Shown piece after piece: positions 18,423-28,746 of a stretch of DNA of 64,000 bases. The notes below the pieces were generated by a model. The model made no database searches, was not told the origin of the DNA, and saw only the letters and a program-made list of their open reading frames with translations. Made by a program: the position numbers and the translations under genes. The number at the start of each line of letters is the position of its first letter. Position 1 is the first letter of the stretch. This DNA comes from Cohnella ginsengisoli (GTDB lineage Bacteria > Bacillota > Bacilli > Paenibacillales > Paenibacillaceae), in NCBI RefSeq assembly GCF_029525555.1, contig NZ_JAPDHZ010000003.1:1302001-1366000 (forward strand), given 5' to 3'.

Positions 18423-19226
18423 ATGATCGCGGCCGAAGAATTGCAGCGTCAGCTTGGTGAAGGCGGCATTAAATCAGGGCAACATTTGATCGTCCATGCA
18501 TCGTTGTCGAGTCTGGGCTTCGTCGTCGGCGGCGCGGAGACGCTCGTACGCGCGCTGCTCGCGCTCGTCGGCGAGGAGGGCACGATCATGATGCCGGCGC
18601 AGACGTGGAAAAATCTCGATCCGTCGACCGGCGTACACGGCGACGTGCCGCCGGCATGGTGGCCCGCCATCCGCGCGGGGTGGCCGGCCTACGACAAGCG
18701 CATCGCCCCCGCGATCGGCATGGGGGCTTCGGCCGAAATGCTGCGCTGCTGGCCCGGCGCGCGACGAAGCGACCACCCCGTGCGCTCCTTTGCGGCGGTC
18801 GGCCGTCAAGCCGACTATTTGACCGCGAACCACGATCTCTCCAATATCTTCGGAGAGGACTCGCCGCTTGACCGGCTGTATCGGCTAGGCGGCCGCATCC
18901 TGCTCATCGGCGTTGGGCACGACAAGAACACCTCCCTCCACCTCGCCGAGACGCGCGCCCGCTTCGAAGGCAAGCGGCTGGTCGAGGAGAGCAGCGCCGT
19001 ACTGATCGACGGGCGGCGGGAGTGGGTCACCTACCCGACCCAGGAGGTACACGACGGAGACTTCGCCCGCCTCGGCCTCGCGTATGAGCGCGAGCATCGC
19101 TCGCCGATCCACGGCGTAGGCAGCGCCGCCGTCCGGCTGCTGGAGATGCGGCCTTTCGTCGACTGGGCCGTCGACTGGATGGAGCGTCACCGGCCGGGCT
19201 CGCTGCCGGGCAGCGATCTTGGCTAA
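18423..19226 (+). CDS. AAC(3)-family acetyltransferase (aminoglycoside N3-acetyltransferase-like)
   Basis: 267 residues from ATG 18423, which has GAGGG seven bases upstream. An alternative TTG at 18357 also has an excellent AAGGAG site and would add 22 residues. The family motifs are HASLSSLGFVVGGAETLV near the N-terminus, MPAQTW, a DHPVRSFAAVG segment and GVGHDKNTSLHLAE. Members use acetyl-CoA and either acetylate aminoglycosides at the 3-amino group or, like YokD/FrbF types, other substrates. Resistance is therefore possible but not shown. The leader holds a strong terminator, so expression may depend on read-through. Confidence 0.85.
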   Translation: MIAAEELQRQLGEGGIKSGQHLIVHASLSSLGFVVGGAETLVRALLALVGEEGTIMMPAQTWKNLDPSTGVHGDVPPAWWPAIRAGWPAYDKRIAPAIGMGASAEMLRCWPGARRSDHPVRSFAAVGRQADYLTANHDLSNIFGEDSPLDRLYRLGGRILLIGVGHDKNTSLHLAETRARFEGKRLVEESSAVLIDGRREWVTYPTQEVHDGDFARLGLAYEREHRSPIHGVGSAAVRLLEMRPFVDWAVDWMERHRPGSLPGSDLG

Positions 19227-19289
19227 TCGCTGTTTGAGCTAGCTAAGGATAACAGGTTTAGCCTTTAAGTGCTGGTACGTAGAAATGAG

Positions 19290-19540
19290 CAATCACGATC
19301 GTTCCTAGCTAGGACTACCTGGCCTGCGCGACACTTCGAGCGGGCACGATTGTTCCTACCTAGGACTGCCTAGTCTGCGCGACACTTCGAGTGAGCACGA
19401 TTGTTCCTACCTAGGACCACCCAGTCTGCGCGACACTTCGAGCGGGCACGATTGTTTCTATCTAAGACTACCTAGTCTGCGCGACACTTCGAGCGGGCAC
19501 GATTGTTCCTACCTAAGACTACCTGGTCCGAACATCGCAC
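19290..19540. repeat. Tandem array, 51-bp unit, about 4.8 copies
   Basis: The word CACGAT recurs at 19294, 19345, 19396, 19447 and 19498, an exact 51-base period. Copies differ by single substitutions. The unit includes CCTACCTAGGACTACCTAG (with a CCTAGG palindrome) and TCTGCGCGACACTTCGAG. It fills the gap between two convergent genes and has no coding signal. Confidence 0.9.
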
Positions 19541-19561
19541 CGCTCCCCTGCACATGCGAAA

Positions 19562-19597
19562 AAACCGCCGAGCGCTCTCGCGCCCGGCGGCCCCATC
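19562..19597 (-). terminator. Intrinsic terminator after the LplA-type gene
   Basis: GC-rich stem CCGCCGAGCGC against GCGCCCGGCGG around a TCTC loop, followed on the minus strand by TTTTTTCGC. It lies about 20 bases past the stop of the binding-protein gene. Confidence 0.85.
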
Positions 19598-19611
19598 GTC
19601 CGACCGGCTAT

Positions 19612-21223
19612 TTATTTGCCCAGAAAAGCATTCAGCTGCTTCTGCTTCTCGGCGATGATCGCGTCGAGGCCGTTCGCCTTCAGCTTCTTGTAGTACTCGT
19701 CGGCCTTGGACGGGTCGATCGAGCCGGTGTCAAGACCGGGATCGTACTGCTTGCGGATGTTCGTCTCGACCGACACCTGCGACTTGACCGGCTCTGCGTT
19801 GAACGTGAAGCCGAGTGCCGGCGAGTTGAGCGCGCCTTCGTTGAACTTCTTGAATTGCTCCCACTTGTCCGGGGCTTCCGTGTTCCAGACGTAGTTCAGG
19901 AACTGGTTGCCGAGCATCCAGGTCGCGCCGATCGCATAGTTGCCGGAATTGTCCGTAGGCGAGATGATCTCGCCGTTTCTCGTATAGTGATCGCCCTCGA
20001 TGCCGAAGTTGATCAGGTTGTTCAGGTACTTGTCGCTATGCAGCAGGTTGATGAACATCATCGCGCGGGCGGGATCGCCGGACGTCGTAGAGATTCCGAG
20101 CATCGAGCCGGCCGTATCGCTCGTGGCGACGGTGCGATCCGTCATCTCCAGCTGTGCCAGCTTGCCTGCGAGGCCGGTCGCGTTCGCCGTCTCGGCGTCC
20201 TTGCCGGGCTTGAGCGCCGAAGTGATCATGAACACGTTGCCCTTCTTCAGCGCGTCGTTGCCGCTTAGCTGCGTCGTGGCTGCGTCCTTGTTGATGTAGC
20301 CCTTTTTTGAAGAAGTCGCGGGTAACGGTCAGCGTCTCCTTGTAGCGAGGCAGCTCGAAGCGAGGCATGACGGTCGTGTCCGGCGCGTTCTTCAAAATGA
20401 CGCCTTCGATCGTCGCATCGCCGAGATAGTCGTACTTGGCAAAGTAGTGCGCGTTGAAGTTGTCGCCGTCGCGCAGGAACAGCGGGATCATCTGGGGCTT
20501 CTTGGCCTTCACTTCGGCCAGAATCGGGTCGAGATCGGCGATCGTCTTGACGGCCTTCAGCTTGTCGGTGAGACCCAGCTCGTCGGCGATATCCTTGCGG
20601 TAGACGATGCCGCCTTGCTCGGCGAGCTCTTTGTCCGTCGGCACGGCGTAGTTGAATCCGTTGATCTTGGCGCCTTTGAGGAACGCTTCAGGCAGCGATG
20701 ACAGAATATCCTGGCCGTACTGCTCCAGCAGATTGCCGTATTTGCCGTTCGGATCGTTCAGCGGCAGGAATGCGCCCTTGGCGACATTCGTCGCGTGGCC
20801 GTTCCAGGCGGCGGTGAAAATGACGTCCATCGGATCGCGGGAAGCGATTGCAAGATTCATCTTGTTGTCCCACTGACCCCAGTCGACGAGATTCAGATCG
20901 AGCGTCGCGTTGATCTTTTCCTTCAGATACTTGTTGATCTCGGCCTCGACCTTGGCTTCGTCCTTCGGCGGCGTGCCGGGCAGGTACAGCGTCAGCTTGT
21001 ATTCCTTGAGATCCGATGCCGAGGCGGACGGGGACGCCGATTCGCTCGCCGATGCAGAAGGCGATGCCGATGCGTTGGCGGATGCCGACGGCGAAGCGGA
21101 CGCCGAAGACGACGGAGATGCGTCAGCGCCTTTGTTGTTGTTGTTGCCGCCGCAGCCTGCGAGCACGACGGAGAGCGCCGCAAGCGCGAGAGCGGACTTT
21201 CCGAGCTTGTTCTGTACGAGCAT
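19612..21223 (-). CDS. Extracellular oligosaccharide-binding lipoprotein, LplA type; one +1 frameshift
   Basis: About 536 residues after restoration. ATG 21223 follows GGGAGG. The lipobox cysteine is residue 24 (VVLAGCGG). Residues 35-70 are a striking Ser/Ala/Pro linker before the binding domain (LKEYKLTLYLPGTPP). LplA-type features include VIFTAAWNGHATNV and YGQDILSSLPEAF. T6 at 20303-20308 should be T5; this joins RDFFKKG to YINKDAATTQLSG. It is the third gene of an lplB-lplC-lplA set and probably delivers complex plant sugars. No enzyme gene is attached, so the ligand is unknown. Confidence 0.9.
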
Positions 21224-21342
21224 GGGTATTGCCTCCCTTTTCTTAGTGAGTAAATCGTATATGCTTGAACCGGCCGGTAACCGGGTTCAGCCTGCAGGAT
21301 GGAGCCGGCCGCCGCCGCGTCAGGCAACGGCCGGATTCAAGG

Positions 21343-22272
21343 TCAGCCCTTGACGGCGCCGACGGTAAGACCTTGGATGAAGTAGCGCTGGAAGAACGGA
21401 TAGATGAAGATAATCGGCCCGATCCCGACGACGGCCATCGCCATCCGGGCGGTCTCGCTCGGCATCTGGAAGTTCGGATTGGCCTGCATGATCGCCGAGT
21501 AGGCCTGTGAGTTGGAGCTTAAGTATGCAATATCGAGCAGCGTCTTGTACATGCGGAACTGGATGCTCATCGGTCCGTCCTGGTTGATGAAGAGCAGACT
21601 CAGGAACCAGTCGTTCCAGTAGTTCAGCGTACACAGCAGGCCGACCGAGGCGAGCACCGGCAGCGACAGCGGCAGGACGATCTGGATAAAGGTGCGCAGC
21701 TCGCCGGCCCCGTCGATCTTCGCCGATTCGATGAGCGCCGGCGGGATCGAGCCCGAGAAAAACGTGCGGATCAGGATGACGAAAAATCCTTGAACGAACA
21801 TCGGAAGCATGAGGACGAGCATCGTGTTTTGCAGATGAAGCCCTTGCTTGTAAGTCAGATAGAACGGCACAAGTCCGCTGTTGAACAAGATCGTGAAGAA
21901 GACGATAAAGGAAAAGATGCTGCGATGCTTGAAGTCGCGCCGCGAGATCGGATAAGCGTAAAGCGTCATGATGGACAGCGCGACGATCGTGCCGACGACG
22001 GTGACGAAGATCGAGACGCCGTAGGAATCCACGATCGGCTTCCAGTCGTCCAGCAGAAACTTGTAGGCGCCGAGGCTGAACTGATCGGGCCAGAGCTTGT
22101 AGCCGCCGACGGCGACCGTCTTCTCGTCGGAGAGGGAGACGGCGATGACGATAAGCAGCGGGATGACGCACAGCGCGCTGTAGATCCAGAACACGGTATT
22201 GATGACGGCATTCGTGCCGCTTGAGATCTCGTTGGCGTTAAATTTTCTTTTTCGAAGCGCAGTCGTTGCCAT
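21343..22272 (-). CDS. Oligosaccharide ABC permease, LplC/YtcP type
   Basis: 309 residues with six membrane helices. The EAA loop reads ALIESAKIDGAGELRTFI, and the C-terminus RYFIQGLTVGAVKG is the family signature. The ATG at 22272 follows GGAGGATC. Forty bases separate it from the upstream permease and 120 from the binding protein, consistent with one transcription unit. Confidence 0.92.
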   Translation of the reverse strand: MATTALRKRKFNANEISSGTNAVINTVFWIYSALCVIPLLIVIAVSLSDEKTVAVGGYKLWPDQFSLGAYKFLLDDWKPIVDSYGVSIFVTVVGTIVALSIMTLYAYPISRRDFKHRSIFSFIVFFTILFNSGLVPFYLTYKQGLHLQNTMLVLMLPMFVQGFFVILIRTFFSGSIPPALIESAKIDGAGELRTFIQIVLPLSLPVLASVGLLCTLNYWNDWFLSLLFINQDGPMSIQFRMYKTLLDIAYLSSNSQAYSAIMQANPNFQMPSETARMAMAVVGIGPIIFIYPFFQRYFIQGLTVGAVKG

Positions 22273-22311
22273 GGGGTTGATCCTCCTTCGGAATTCTGGG
22301 GCGGCGATAGC

Positions 22312-23316
22312 CTAGAACAGGGCGTCTTCCTTGCTGATGCGTCTGACGACCAGGTTCGCGGTGAGCACGAGGATGAATCCGATGACCGCCTGATAGAGGC
22401 CGGCCGCCGAGGACATCCCGATATCGCCCGAGACGAGGAACCCCTGATATACGTAAGTGTCGATGACCAGCGTCTTGTCGTAGAGCGCGCCGGCATTGCG
22501 GGTCACCTGGAAGAACAGCCCGAAGTCGGCGTAAAAAATCCGGCCGATCTGCAGCAGCGTCATGATCGTGATGACCGGCCGGATGAGCGGGATCGTGATC
22601 GTCCAGATCTGCCGCCATTTGGTCGCGCCGTCCATATGCGCCGCTTCGTAATACTCGTTGTCGATGCCTACGATCGCCGCCAGATAGATAACCGCATAAT
22701 AACCGATGCCCTTCCACGTATTGACGAGCGGGAGTACGATCGGCCACCACTTCGGATCCGAATACCAGTCGATCGGCTCCGCGCCGAACCACGGCAGCAC
22801 GAACTTGTTCATGATGCCGATATCCGGATTGAGAAAGGCGTAGACCAGGTAGGACAAGATGATCCACGACATGAAGTAAGGGAGAAACAAAATCGTCTGA
22901 TGCAGCTTCGACAGGAAGCGATTGCGCATCACGTTCAGCATAAGCGCCATCCCGACGCCGAAGACGACGTTCAGCAAGATGAATACGGCGTTGTAAAGGA
23001 TCGTATTGCGCGTAATGACCCAGGCGTCGCTGCTCGCGAACAAATAATTGAAGTTATCCCAGCCGACCCACGGACTGTCCATGAAGTTCTGCATAAAGCT
23101 CGGCGACGCGTACGTCATCTGCTTGAACGCGATCAGCGCGCCCGCCATCGGAATATAGTTGTTGACGATCAGCACGATCAAGGCCGGCGCCATCATCAGG
23201 TAAAATACGCCGTACCTTTTCCAGTAGCCTTGGTTCAGCGTCTTCGCCTTGATCGCTTTGCGCGCGGGCTTGTCGATCGCGGCCGGCACGGTCGGCGTGG
23301 CCTGTTCCATCTCCAT
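22312..23316 (-). CDS. Oligosaccharide ABC permease, LplB/YteP type
   Basis: 334 residues from ATG 23316 (AAGGA at five bases; a GTG one codon earlier is possible). The cytoplasmic N-terminus is about 40 residues, followed by six helices and the EAA loop EYYEAAHMDGATKWRQIW. It starts with the characteristic KRYGVFYLMMAPALIVLIV. It is the first gene of the importer, downstream of yesN and a relic of a glycosidase. The leader contains a GC-rich inverted repeat at 23353-23368. Confidence 0.92.
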   Translation of the reverse strand: MEMEQATPTVPAAIDKPARKAIKAKTLNQGYWKRYGVFYLMMAPALIVLIVNNYIPMAGALIAFKQMTYASPSFMQNFMDSPWVGWDNFNYLFASSDAWVITRNTILYNAVFILLNVVFGVGMALMLNVMRNRFLSKLHQTILFLPYFMSWIILSYLVYAFLNPDIGIMNKFVLPWFGAEPIDWYSDPKWWPIVLPLVNTWKGIGYYAVIYLAAIVGIDNEYYEAAHMDGATKWRQIWTITIPLIRPVITIMTLLQIGRIFYADFGLFFQVTRNAGALYDKTLVIDTYVYQGFLVSGDIGMSSAAGLYQAVIGFILVLTANLVVRRISKEDALF

Positions 23317-23429
23317 CACGTTCCTTACTTTTGGTCTGTGATGTCATTGTACAGGGCGCGCCTGCGCGCCATCTATCTACTGGGATGACCGAGATAGCAC
23401 AATTGTGACTTGCTTCCGATATTTTACCA

Positions 23430-23700
23430 TTTGCATGTCGGTACCGATAGAATTCGTCGGCGCGTGTCGCTGTTAGCACGGCACCTGCCGAGCTGCGTAC
23501 GTTAAGCGACGGGATGGTCTCGATCGGGCCGGTGAACAGCAGGCTGCCGCCGTAAACTTCGACGTGAGCGAGCAGCAGCGTTAGTGCTTCGTCGCTGAAG
23601 CTGTGCGCGCTCGGCACGATGATGAACCGCGGCTTGTCCGCAGCCAGCGAATCCAGATGCAGCTCGCTGATGCCGTAGAACGGCACCTGCTCGCAAAATA
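23430..23700 (-). pseudogene. Relic of a glycoside hydrolase gene
   Basis: An open stretch reads VPFYGISELHLDSLAADKP, then RFIIVPSAHSFSDEALTLLL and GGSLLFTGPIETI. This matches the style of the beta-galactosidase trimerisation or glutamine-amidotransferase-like domain of bacterial glycosidases (an LVPAPHMLSD-type strand, then GGTLLLSGP). No start, signal or catalytic domain remains. It emerges directly from the yesN terminator and dissolves into the lplB leader. An enzyme gene probably once stood here between regulator and importer. Confidence 0.5.
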
Positions 23701-23702
23701 AG

Positions 23703-23732
23703 GCCGCCGGACGCTTCCTCGCGTCCGGCGGC
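23703..23732 (-). terminator. Intrinsic terminator after yesN
   Basis: A perfect 12-bp stem (23703-23714 with 23721-23732) around a 6-base loop, followed on the minus strand by CTTATTTT. Confidence 0.8.
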
Positions 23733-23746
23733 TTTGATTTTCGCGT

Positions 23747-25379
23747 CTAAATCGACTGGTGCTTCTTCCGGTAATCCTGCGGCGTCACGCCCGTCACTTT
23801 CTTGAACAGCTTGGCGAAATAAGAAAAGTGCATATAGCCGAGCCCTTCGGCGATGTTGCTGATCTTGTCGTTCGTGTCGGTGAGCAGCCTTTTGGCGCGC
23901 TCGATCTTCGCCTGGGCGATATAATCGGTGAGCGACATGCCCGTCTCCTTGCGGAACAGGCGCGAGAGATACGCCGGATTGCGGTAGACGGCCTTCGCGA
24001 TCTCGTCGCGGCCGAGCTCTTCGTTCAGGTGATCCTGAACGAAGCTCTGAATCTTGGCGATGACGGCGGACGCGTCCCGCTGCCGGTCCAGCAGCGCCGC
24101 ATGCGTCTTGGCGAGCAGCCGCAGCGCCCATGCCGCCATGCCGTCCGGCGTACGCGCCGAGAGGCCTTCGGCCAGCTCCTGCTGCGAGAGCAGCTCGCCG
24201 GCCGGCACGCCGCGCCGCAGCGCGGATTGATACAGCAAGTGAACGAAGCCGTAGTAAAATAGCTCCAGACCCTCGCGTCCCGCCCCCCTCGTCCTTCATC
24301 CGCCGCAGCGTATCCGCAATCGCCGTTTCCAGCTCGGCCACGCCGCCGCCCTCCAGCAGGATGCCCCATTCCATGAACGGCGGCATCGTCTGTCCGGCGC
24401 TCGCACTCCCGGCGAAGGCCCCGCTGCCCCCATGCTCCGCGCCGATCGCCGCGTCGACGACCGATTCCGGCTGCATGACGTTCGCCCGCTCGAGCCTGGA
24501 GAGCCGCTCCAGCTCGCCCGCCAACGCCTGGGGCGCCGCCGGCTCACCCACGTAGCAGGATACCGCGCAGTGGAAATATTCGCGGCATGCCGCAATATAA
24601 TCCCGGCAGCGCGCCATCAGCGCGGTCCGCTCCCGTTCGCCGCAAGCGCCATATAGCAGCACAAGGCTCTGCTGGGCGCGATCCTGCAGGGCCGCTCCCG
24701 CCCCTTCGGGACCGACGATGATCTCCGCCGCGGCCTTGCGAAGCGCGTACTCCATGATGCGCTCGTCCCGCCCGTCGAGCGCCATGTCCCACTGCTCGAC
24801 GCTCAGCAGCACCGGCAGCACCTTGTCGCCGGCGGCGAGCGGGATATCGTACGTCGCGTACTCCCGCGCCAGGCGCTCCGGCGACGCCGGCAGCCCGCCC
24901 GCGAGCGCCTCCTGCCAGAACCGCTCCACCAGAATGGGGAGCTGGCTGGCCCACTGGCGGCGGTACGTATCGAGCGTCTCCTCGAACGCGAGCTGCGCCC
25001 GTCGTTCTTCGATCTCCGCCACGGCCCGCCGCACGATCTCTTTCAGCGCATCGTGATCCACCGGCTTGAGCACGTATTCGAAGCAGCCGTGGCGCATCGC
25101 TTCCTGCGCGTACTCGAAGCGGGCATGCCCGGTCAGGAAGATCGTCAGCGTAGACGGCCGCGCCTCTCTGATATAACGCAGCAGCTCCATGCCGCTCGCG
25201 CCCGGCATCTCGATGTCCGAGATGACCAGGTCGACCTGGTGCGCCTCCAGCTGCCGCCGCGCCTCGGGAACGCTGTCGGCCTCCAGGATGCGCGCGATCG
25301 GCAGATCCCCCCACTCGATTCCTTGCGTGATTCCCTTGAGCGCATAGATCTCGTCGTCGACGACCAGCATCGTCACCAT
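23747..25379 (-). CDS. Response regulator with AraC output, YesN type; one +1 frameshift
   Basis: About 543 residues. The N-terminal receiver has the DD pair in VVDDEIYALKG, the phosphoacceptor Asp in LVISDIEMPG and Lys in VLKPVD. A central region of about 280 residues is followed by a C-terminal AraC double helix-turn-helix (NPAYLSRLFRKETGMSLTDY and FSYFAKLFKKVTGVTPQDY). C6 at 24283-24288 should be C5; this joins RMKDEG to AGREGLELFYYGF. It is partnered with the YesM kinase 120 bases upstream and probably activates the adjacent LplABC importer. Confidence 0.9.
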
Positions 25380-25498
25380 CGCGTTTCCCCCCTTCGAATA
25401 TCGAGCCCTGCGACCAATTAACTATCCGTCGGCCCGTTCGTTTCGACCCCGGATCGCTCCATTCTAGTCCGCCTTTCCTGTTCCTGCTTCGCCCCGTC

Positions 25499-27320
25499 CT
25501 AGCCCGTTCGTTCCTCGTCGCCGGCTTCCTCGCCGGATCCGTTCCCGATCGCAGCCGCCGCTCCCTTGCACGGCAGCCGGATCGTCACGACCGCGCCGCC
25601 GTCCTGCGCGTTCGCGAACGCGATGCCCCGCTCGTCCCCGTACAGCATCCGGTAGCGCCGCAGTATGTTCCAGATTCCGAGGTGCTCCTCGCCCGTCCCC
25701 TCCGCGTAAGTGCCGGCCGCCAGATCCGACAGCATCCCGGCCGGGAACCCGATTCCGTTGTCCCGAATCCGCAGCAGCATATGCGCCTCCGGATCCTCGG
25801 CGTCCGCCTCCGTCTCGATGTCGATGCGGAACATCGTGCCGTCGGGCATCTTTTTGCCGAAGCCATGGATGACCGCGTTTTCTACGAAGGGCTGCACCAT
25901 GAGCGGCGACAGCTCGCAGCCGAGATGCTCCGGCCGCACGCGCACGTCGAAGTCGAGCTTGCCTGCGTAGCGAATCTTCTGAATCTCCAGGTAGTGACCG
26001 ATGTGCCGCAGCTCGTCTTCGAGCCGCACCGTCTGCCGATGGCTCTGCATGAGGAAGCGGAAGTAATCCGCCAGATGCAGCGACAGCTTTTGCACCGACT
26101 TGAAGTCCTTGAGGGCAGCCAGGTTGTACACGATATTCAAGCTGTTCATGTAAAAGTGCGGGTTGATCTGCACCTGCAAATGCTTGTACTCCGCCTTCTG
26201 CACCCGCAGCTGCTCCTCGTACACGTCGATCTTGAGCTTCTCGATCTGTTCGGCCATATTGTTGAACGTGCCCGACATGAACGCGAACTCGCTGCTCTGG
26301 TCGGTCGGCAGGCGGATGTCGAAGCGTCCCTGGCCCAGCTTGCGCATGCCCCGGATGAGGTCGACCAGCGGCTTGAACATAATGCGCTGCAGGAAGAGGA
26401 GATAGATCATGAGCAGCAGCGCGACCAGAAGCGGGATCCAGTAGTAGAGTACCTTTTGGAAAAACGGGAGGTTCTGCAAAATATAGTCCTCGCGCATGAC
26501 GATCGCGTAGACGGCGTCCACCTGGTCGGATGCTTGAGACAGGACGAGATAGGATCTGCCGCCCTGCTTCACGACGCCGTAATCGCCCGCGCGAGACGCG
26601 ATCGCTCGACGGAAAACGTTATCGTTCATGAGCGTCGAATCGCTGTTCGCGAGCAATTCGCCCTCCTTGTTCAGCAGAAACGTGCCGCCGTCGGGTCCGA
26701 CGTCGAAGCCGTCGAGCACGCGCAGCAAACTGCGGTCCCGGACGAGGACGCCGGCGTAAACGTCGAGCCCGAGGTCGTTCGTCCACATCAGATACCGCGA
26801 ATCCGGATCGGTGCCGATCACGATGGGTGTCCACCCGCCGGCGTCCGGCTGCAGGCGGCCCGTGCCTCGCAAATAATTGCGCGACCAGCCGAGCAGCACG
26901 TCTTTTTTTTCGGTATAGGTGCTGTTGTCCTGCGTGACGTAGTAAAGGTCGTCGGCCTTGCGGTCGAAAAGGAACAGCGTGTCCATCATGCCGTAGTAAA
27001 TGCCGCTCGAATCGCGAACGAACTGGTTCAGCAGCCGGATTTTCGCCAGCGTAAAATCGCTGTCGGCGGTGGTCAGCGCCTGGATGAGCGGCACGTCTGG
27101 ATTGCTCTCGAGCCGGTTGAGATAAACCATGTACTCGTGGAGGATATTGTCGTTTTCAGTAATATTGGTCTGAAGCAGGTTGTCGTAGTGGGCGGAGATC
27201 TGCTGGCGGACGACCTTCATCGCGTACAGGTTGTTGTAGATCAGGAAGACGACCATGGGAGCGATTACAACAAAAAAAGCCGAATACGATCTTGAACCGC
27301 ACGGATTGCCAGATTCGCAT
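25499..27320 (-). CDS. Sensor histidine kinase, YesM/LytS type; one +1 frameshift
   Basis: About 606 residues. The start ATG at 27320 follows GAGGAG. A7 at 27272-27278 should be A6; this restores the first membrane helix (GFFVVIAPMVVFLIYNNLY). An extracellular Cache-like sensor of about 250 residues follows, then a second helix, a HAMP region (QRIMFKPLVDLIRGMRKLG), the phosphoacceptor motif QINPHFYMNSLN and a HATPase domain with ENAVIHGF and RDNGIGFP. It phosphorylates the YesN regulator downstream. In these systems the sensor usually responds to an extracellular saccharide. Confidence 0.9.
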
Positions 27321-27557
27321 GGATGCCTCTCCTCGGACTGACGCGTATGTTAATAGAATAACTGCCGCCTGGCAGTCCGGCAATGCCAAATATGTAAATG
27401 ATGGGAAGCCGGGGCCGCAGCTCGGCAAGGCGCAAACTAAAGAAAGGGCTGTCCGTCAGCCGCCCCCCGGCGCTGTGCGAACACCCCTGCTTCCATTCGA
27501 TCGGTGATCCTATACGTGCTCCGCGAAGCGTCCCTGGGCGGGGGCTCGCCGGACGAG

Positions 27558-27899
27558 CTAGACTTGCTTAATCTCCGTCTCTTGCTCCGCTTCGTCGGCT
27601 GTCTTGCCGAAGCGGCCCAGACGGTCCAGCGTCAACTTGTAGCCGTCGTTGCCGTAGTTCAGACACCGCTTCACGCGGGAGATCGTCGCCGTGCTGGCCC
27701 CAGTCTCCGCTTCGATCTGGTTGTACGTCTGACCCTTGCCGAGCATCCGCGCGACCTCGAGTCGCTGGGACAGCGACTGAATCTCGTTGACCGTACACAG
27801 ATCGTCGAAGAAAACGTAGCATTCCTCCACCGACTTCAGTGTCAGAATCGCTTCGAACAATTGGTCGATCGACTTGTCATTCAGCTTCTTCAGCTGCAT
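27558..27899 (-). CDS. yerC: YerC/TrpR-like DNA-binding protein
   Basis: 113 residues, the normal family length. It is all helical, with the TrpR-type helix-turn-helix AETGASTATISRVKRCLNYG and upstream helices SIDQLFEAIL and SLSQRLEVARMLGKGQTYNQIE. Known members in low-GC Gram-positives are DNA-binding regulators of uncertain target. The ATG at 27899 follows GAGGTG. It is monocistronic here, ending 240 bases before the yesM start. Confidence 0.9.
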   Translation of the reverse strand: MQLKKLNDKSIDQLFEAILTLKSVEECYVFFDDLCTVNEIQSLSQRLEVARMLGKGQTYNQIEAETGASTATISRVKRCLNYGNDGYKLTLDRLGRFGKTADEAEQETEIKQV

Positions 27900-28187
27900 T
27901 CGGGCACACCTCAGTTTCTAACGAGTAGCTCCGTTATAGGAACGGAACATAAATGGCGGTTCACTTTATTGTACTGCGTTTGGTTAAGCAGTTCAACCTG
28001 TAACGTATTCGCGCTTTACAGAGCTAAAATCGGGCGAACGCCGCAAATTTAAGCATCTGGGCGGGCATTCGTCCATTCGGCGCCGGGCCATCGCACATAT
28101 GTTGTATCATCGGACGCCGCCATAGGTTGATCCTGCCCTGCGGCATGGGCGGGCGCGGCGATTCAGAGCAGAGAAGGAAGTGATGGC

Positions 28188-28746
28188 ATGAACCGCATAC
28201 CGTCTTCGTACAATCGCAACTGGACCGGCGGTCCCGGCGGCTTCCCCGTGCAAGGCGGCGGAGCCGGCCTCGACGCCTTCGGCGGGCTCGGCGGGTTCGG
28301 CACGGGCGCTGCCGGCGGCGGTTTTCCCGGACTCGGAGGCGGCGCCCCCGTCTCCGGACCGCCGGCGCTGTTCGGCGCAGCCCCCGTTCAAGCCGCGGCG
28401 CAGGCAGCCGCGCCGGCCGCGAAGGGCGGCGGGCTCGGCTCGCTGCTGAACGCGGCCAACCTGGAGAGCGTCAAGGGCTTTATCGACAAGATGGGCGGCA
28501 TCGAAGGCTTGATCAGCAACATCGGCAAGATCCAAAAAAATTATGTCGTCCGTCCAGCAGATCGCGCCGCTCATCAAGATTTTCACGTCCAAAAGCAAAA
28601 AATCCGAGGAAGCCGACGACGATGAGGATTATGCGCCCCGCAGGCGGCGCCGCAGACGCAGACGCTCGTTACGCCGGCGTTCGGGCAGCCGCAGACGGCG
28701 CACGGACGGCGGCGCCAGACGGCGCGCGGGCAGCCGGCGGCGATGA
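28188..28746 (+). CDS. YqfQ-like protein with Gly-rich head and polyarginine tail; one +1 frameshift
   Basis: About 185 residues after restoration. ATG 28188 follows GGAAGTGATGGC. Residues 1-85 are Gly/Ala/Pro/Phe-rich low complexity. The conserved core is LESVKGFIDKMGGIEGLI, then NIGKIQK and SSVQQIAPLIKIF, the pattern of the YqfQ-like family of Bacillus. The last 50 residues are an acidic patch (EEADDDEDY) and then almost pure arginine with Ser and Gly. A7 at 28534-28540 should be A6. Function is unknown; the basic tail suggests nucleic acid, cell-wall polymer or coat binding. Confidence 0.65.

Noticed and set aside
25682..27295. 537-residue frame antisense to yesM
   Set aside because: Shadow of the kinase gene; low-complexity His/Asp/Arg composition and no ribosome site.
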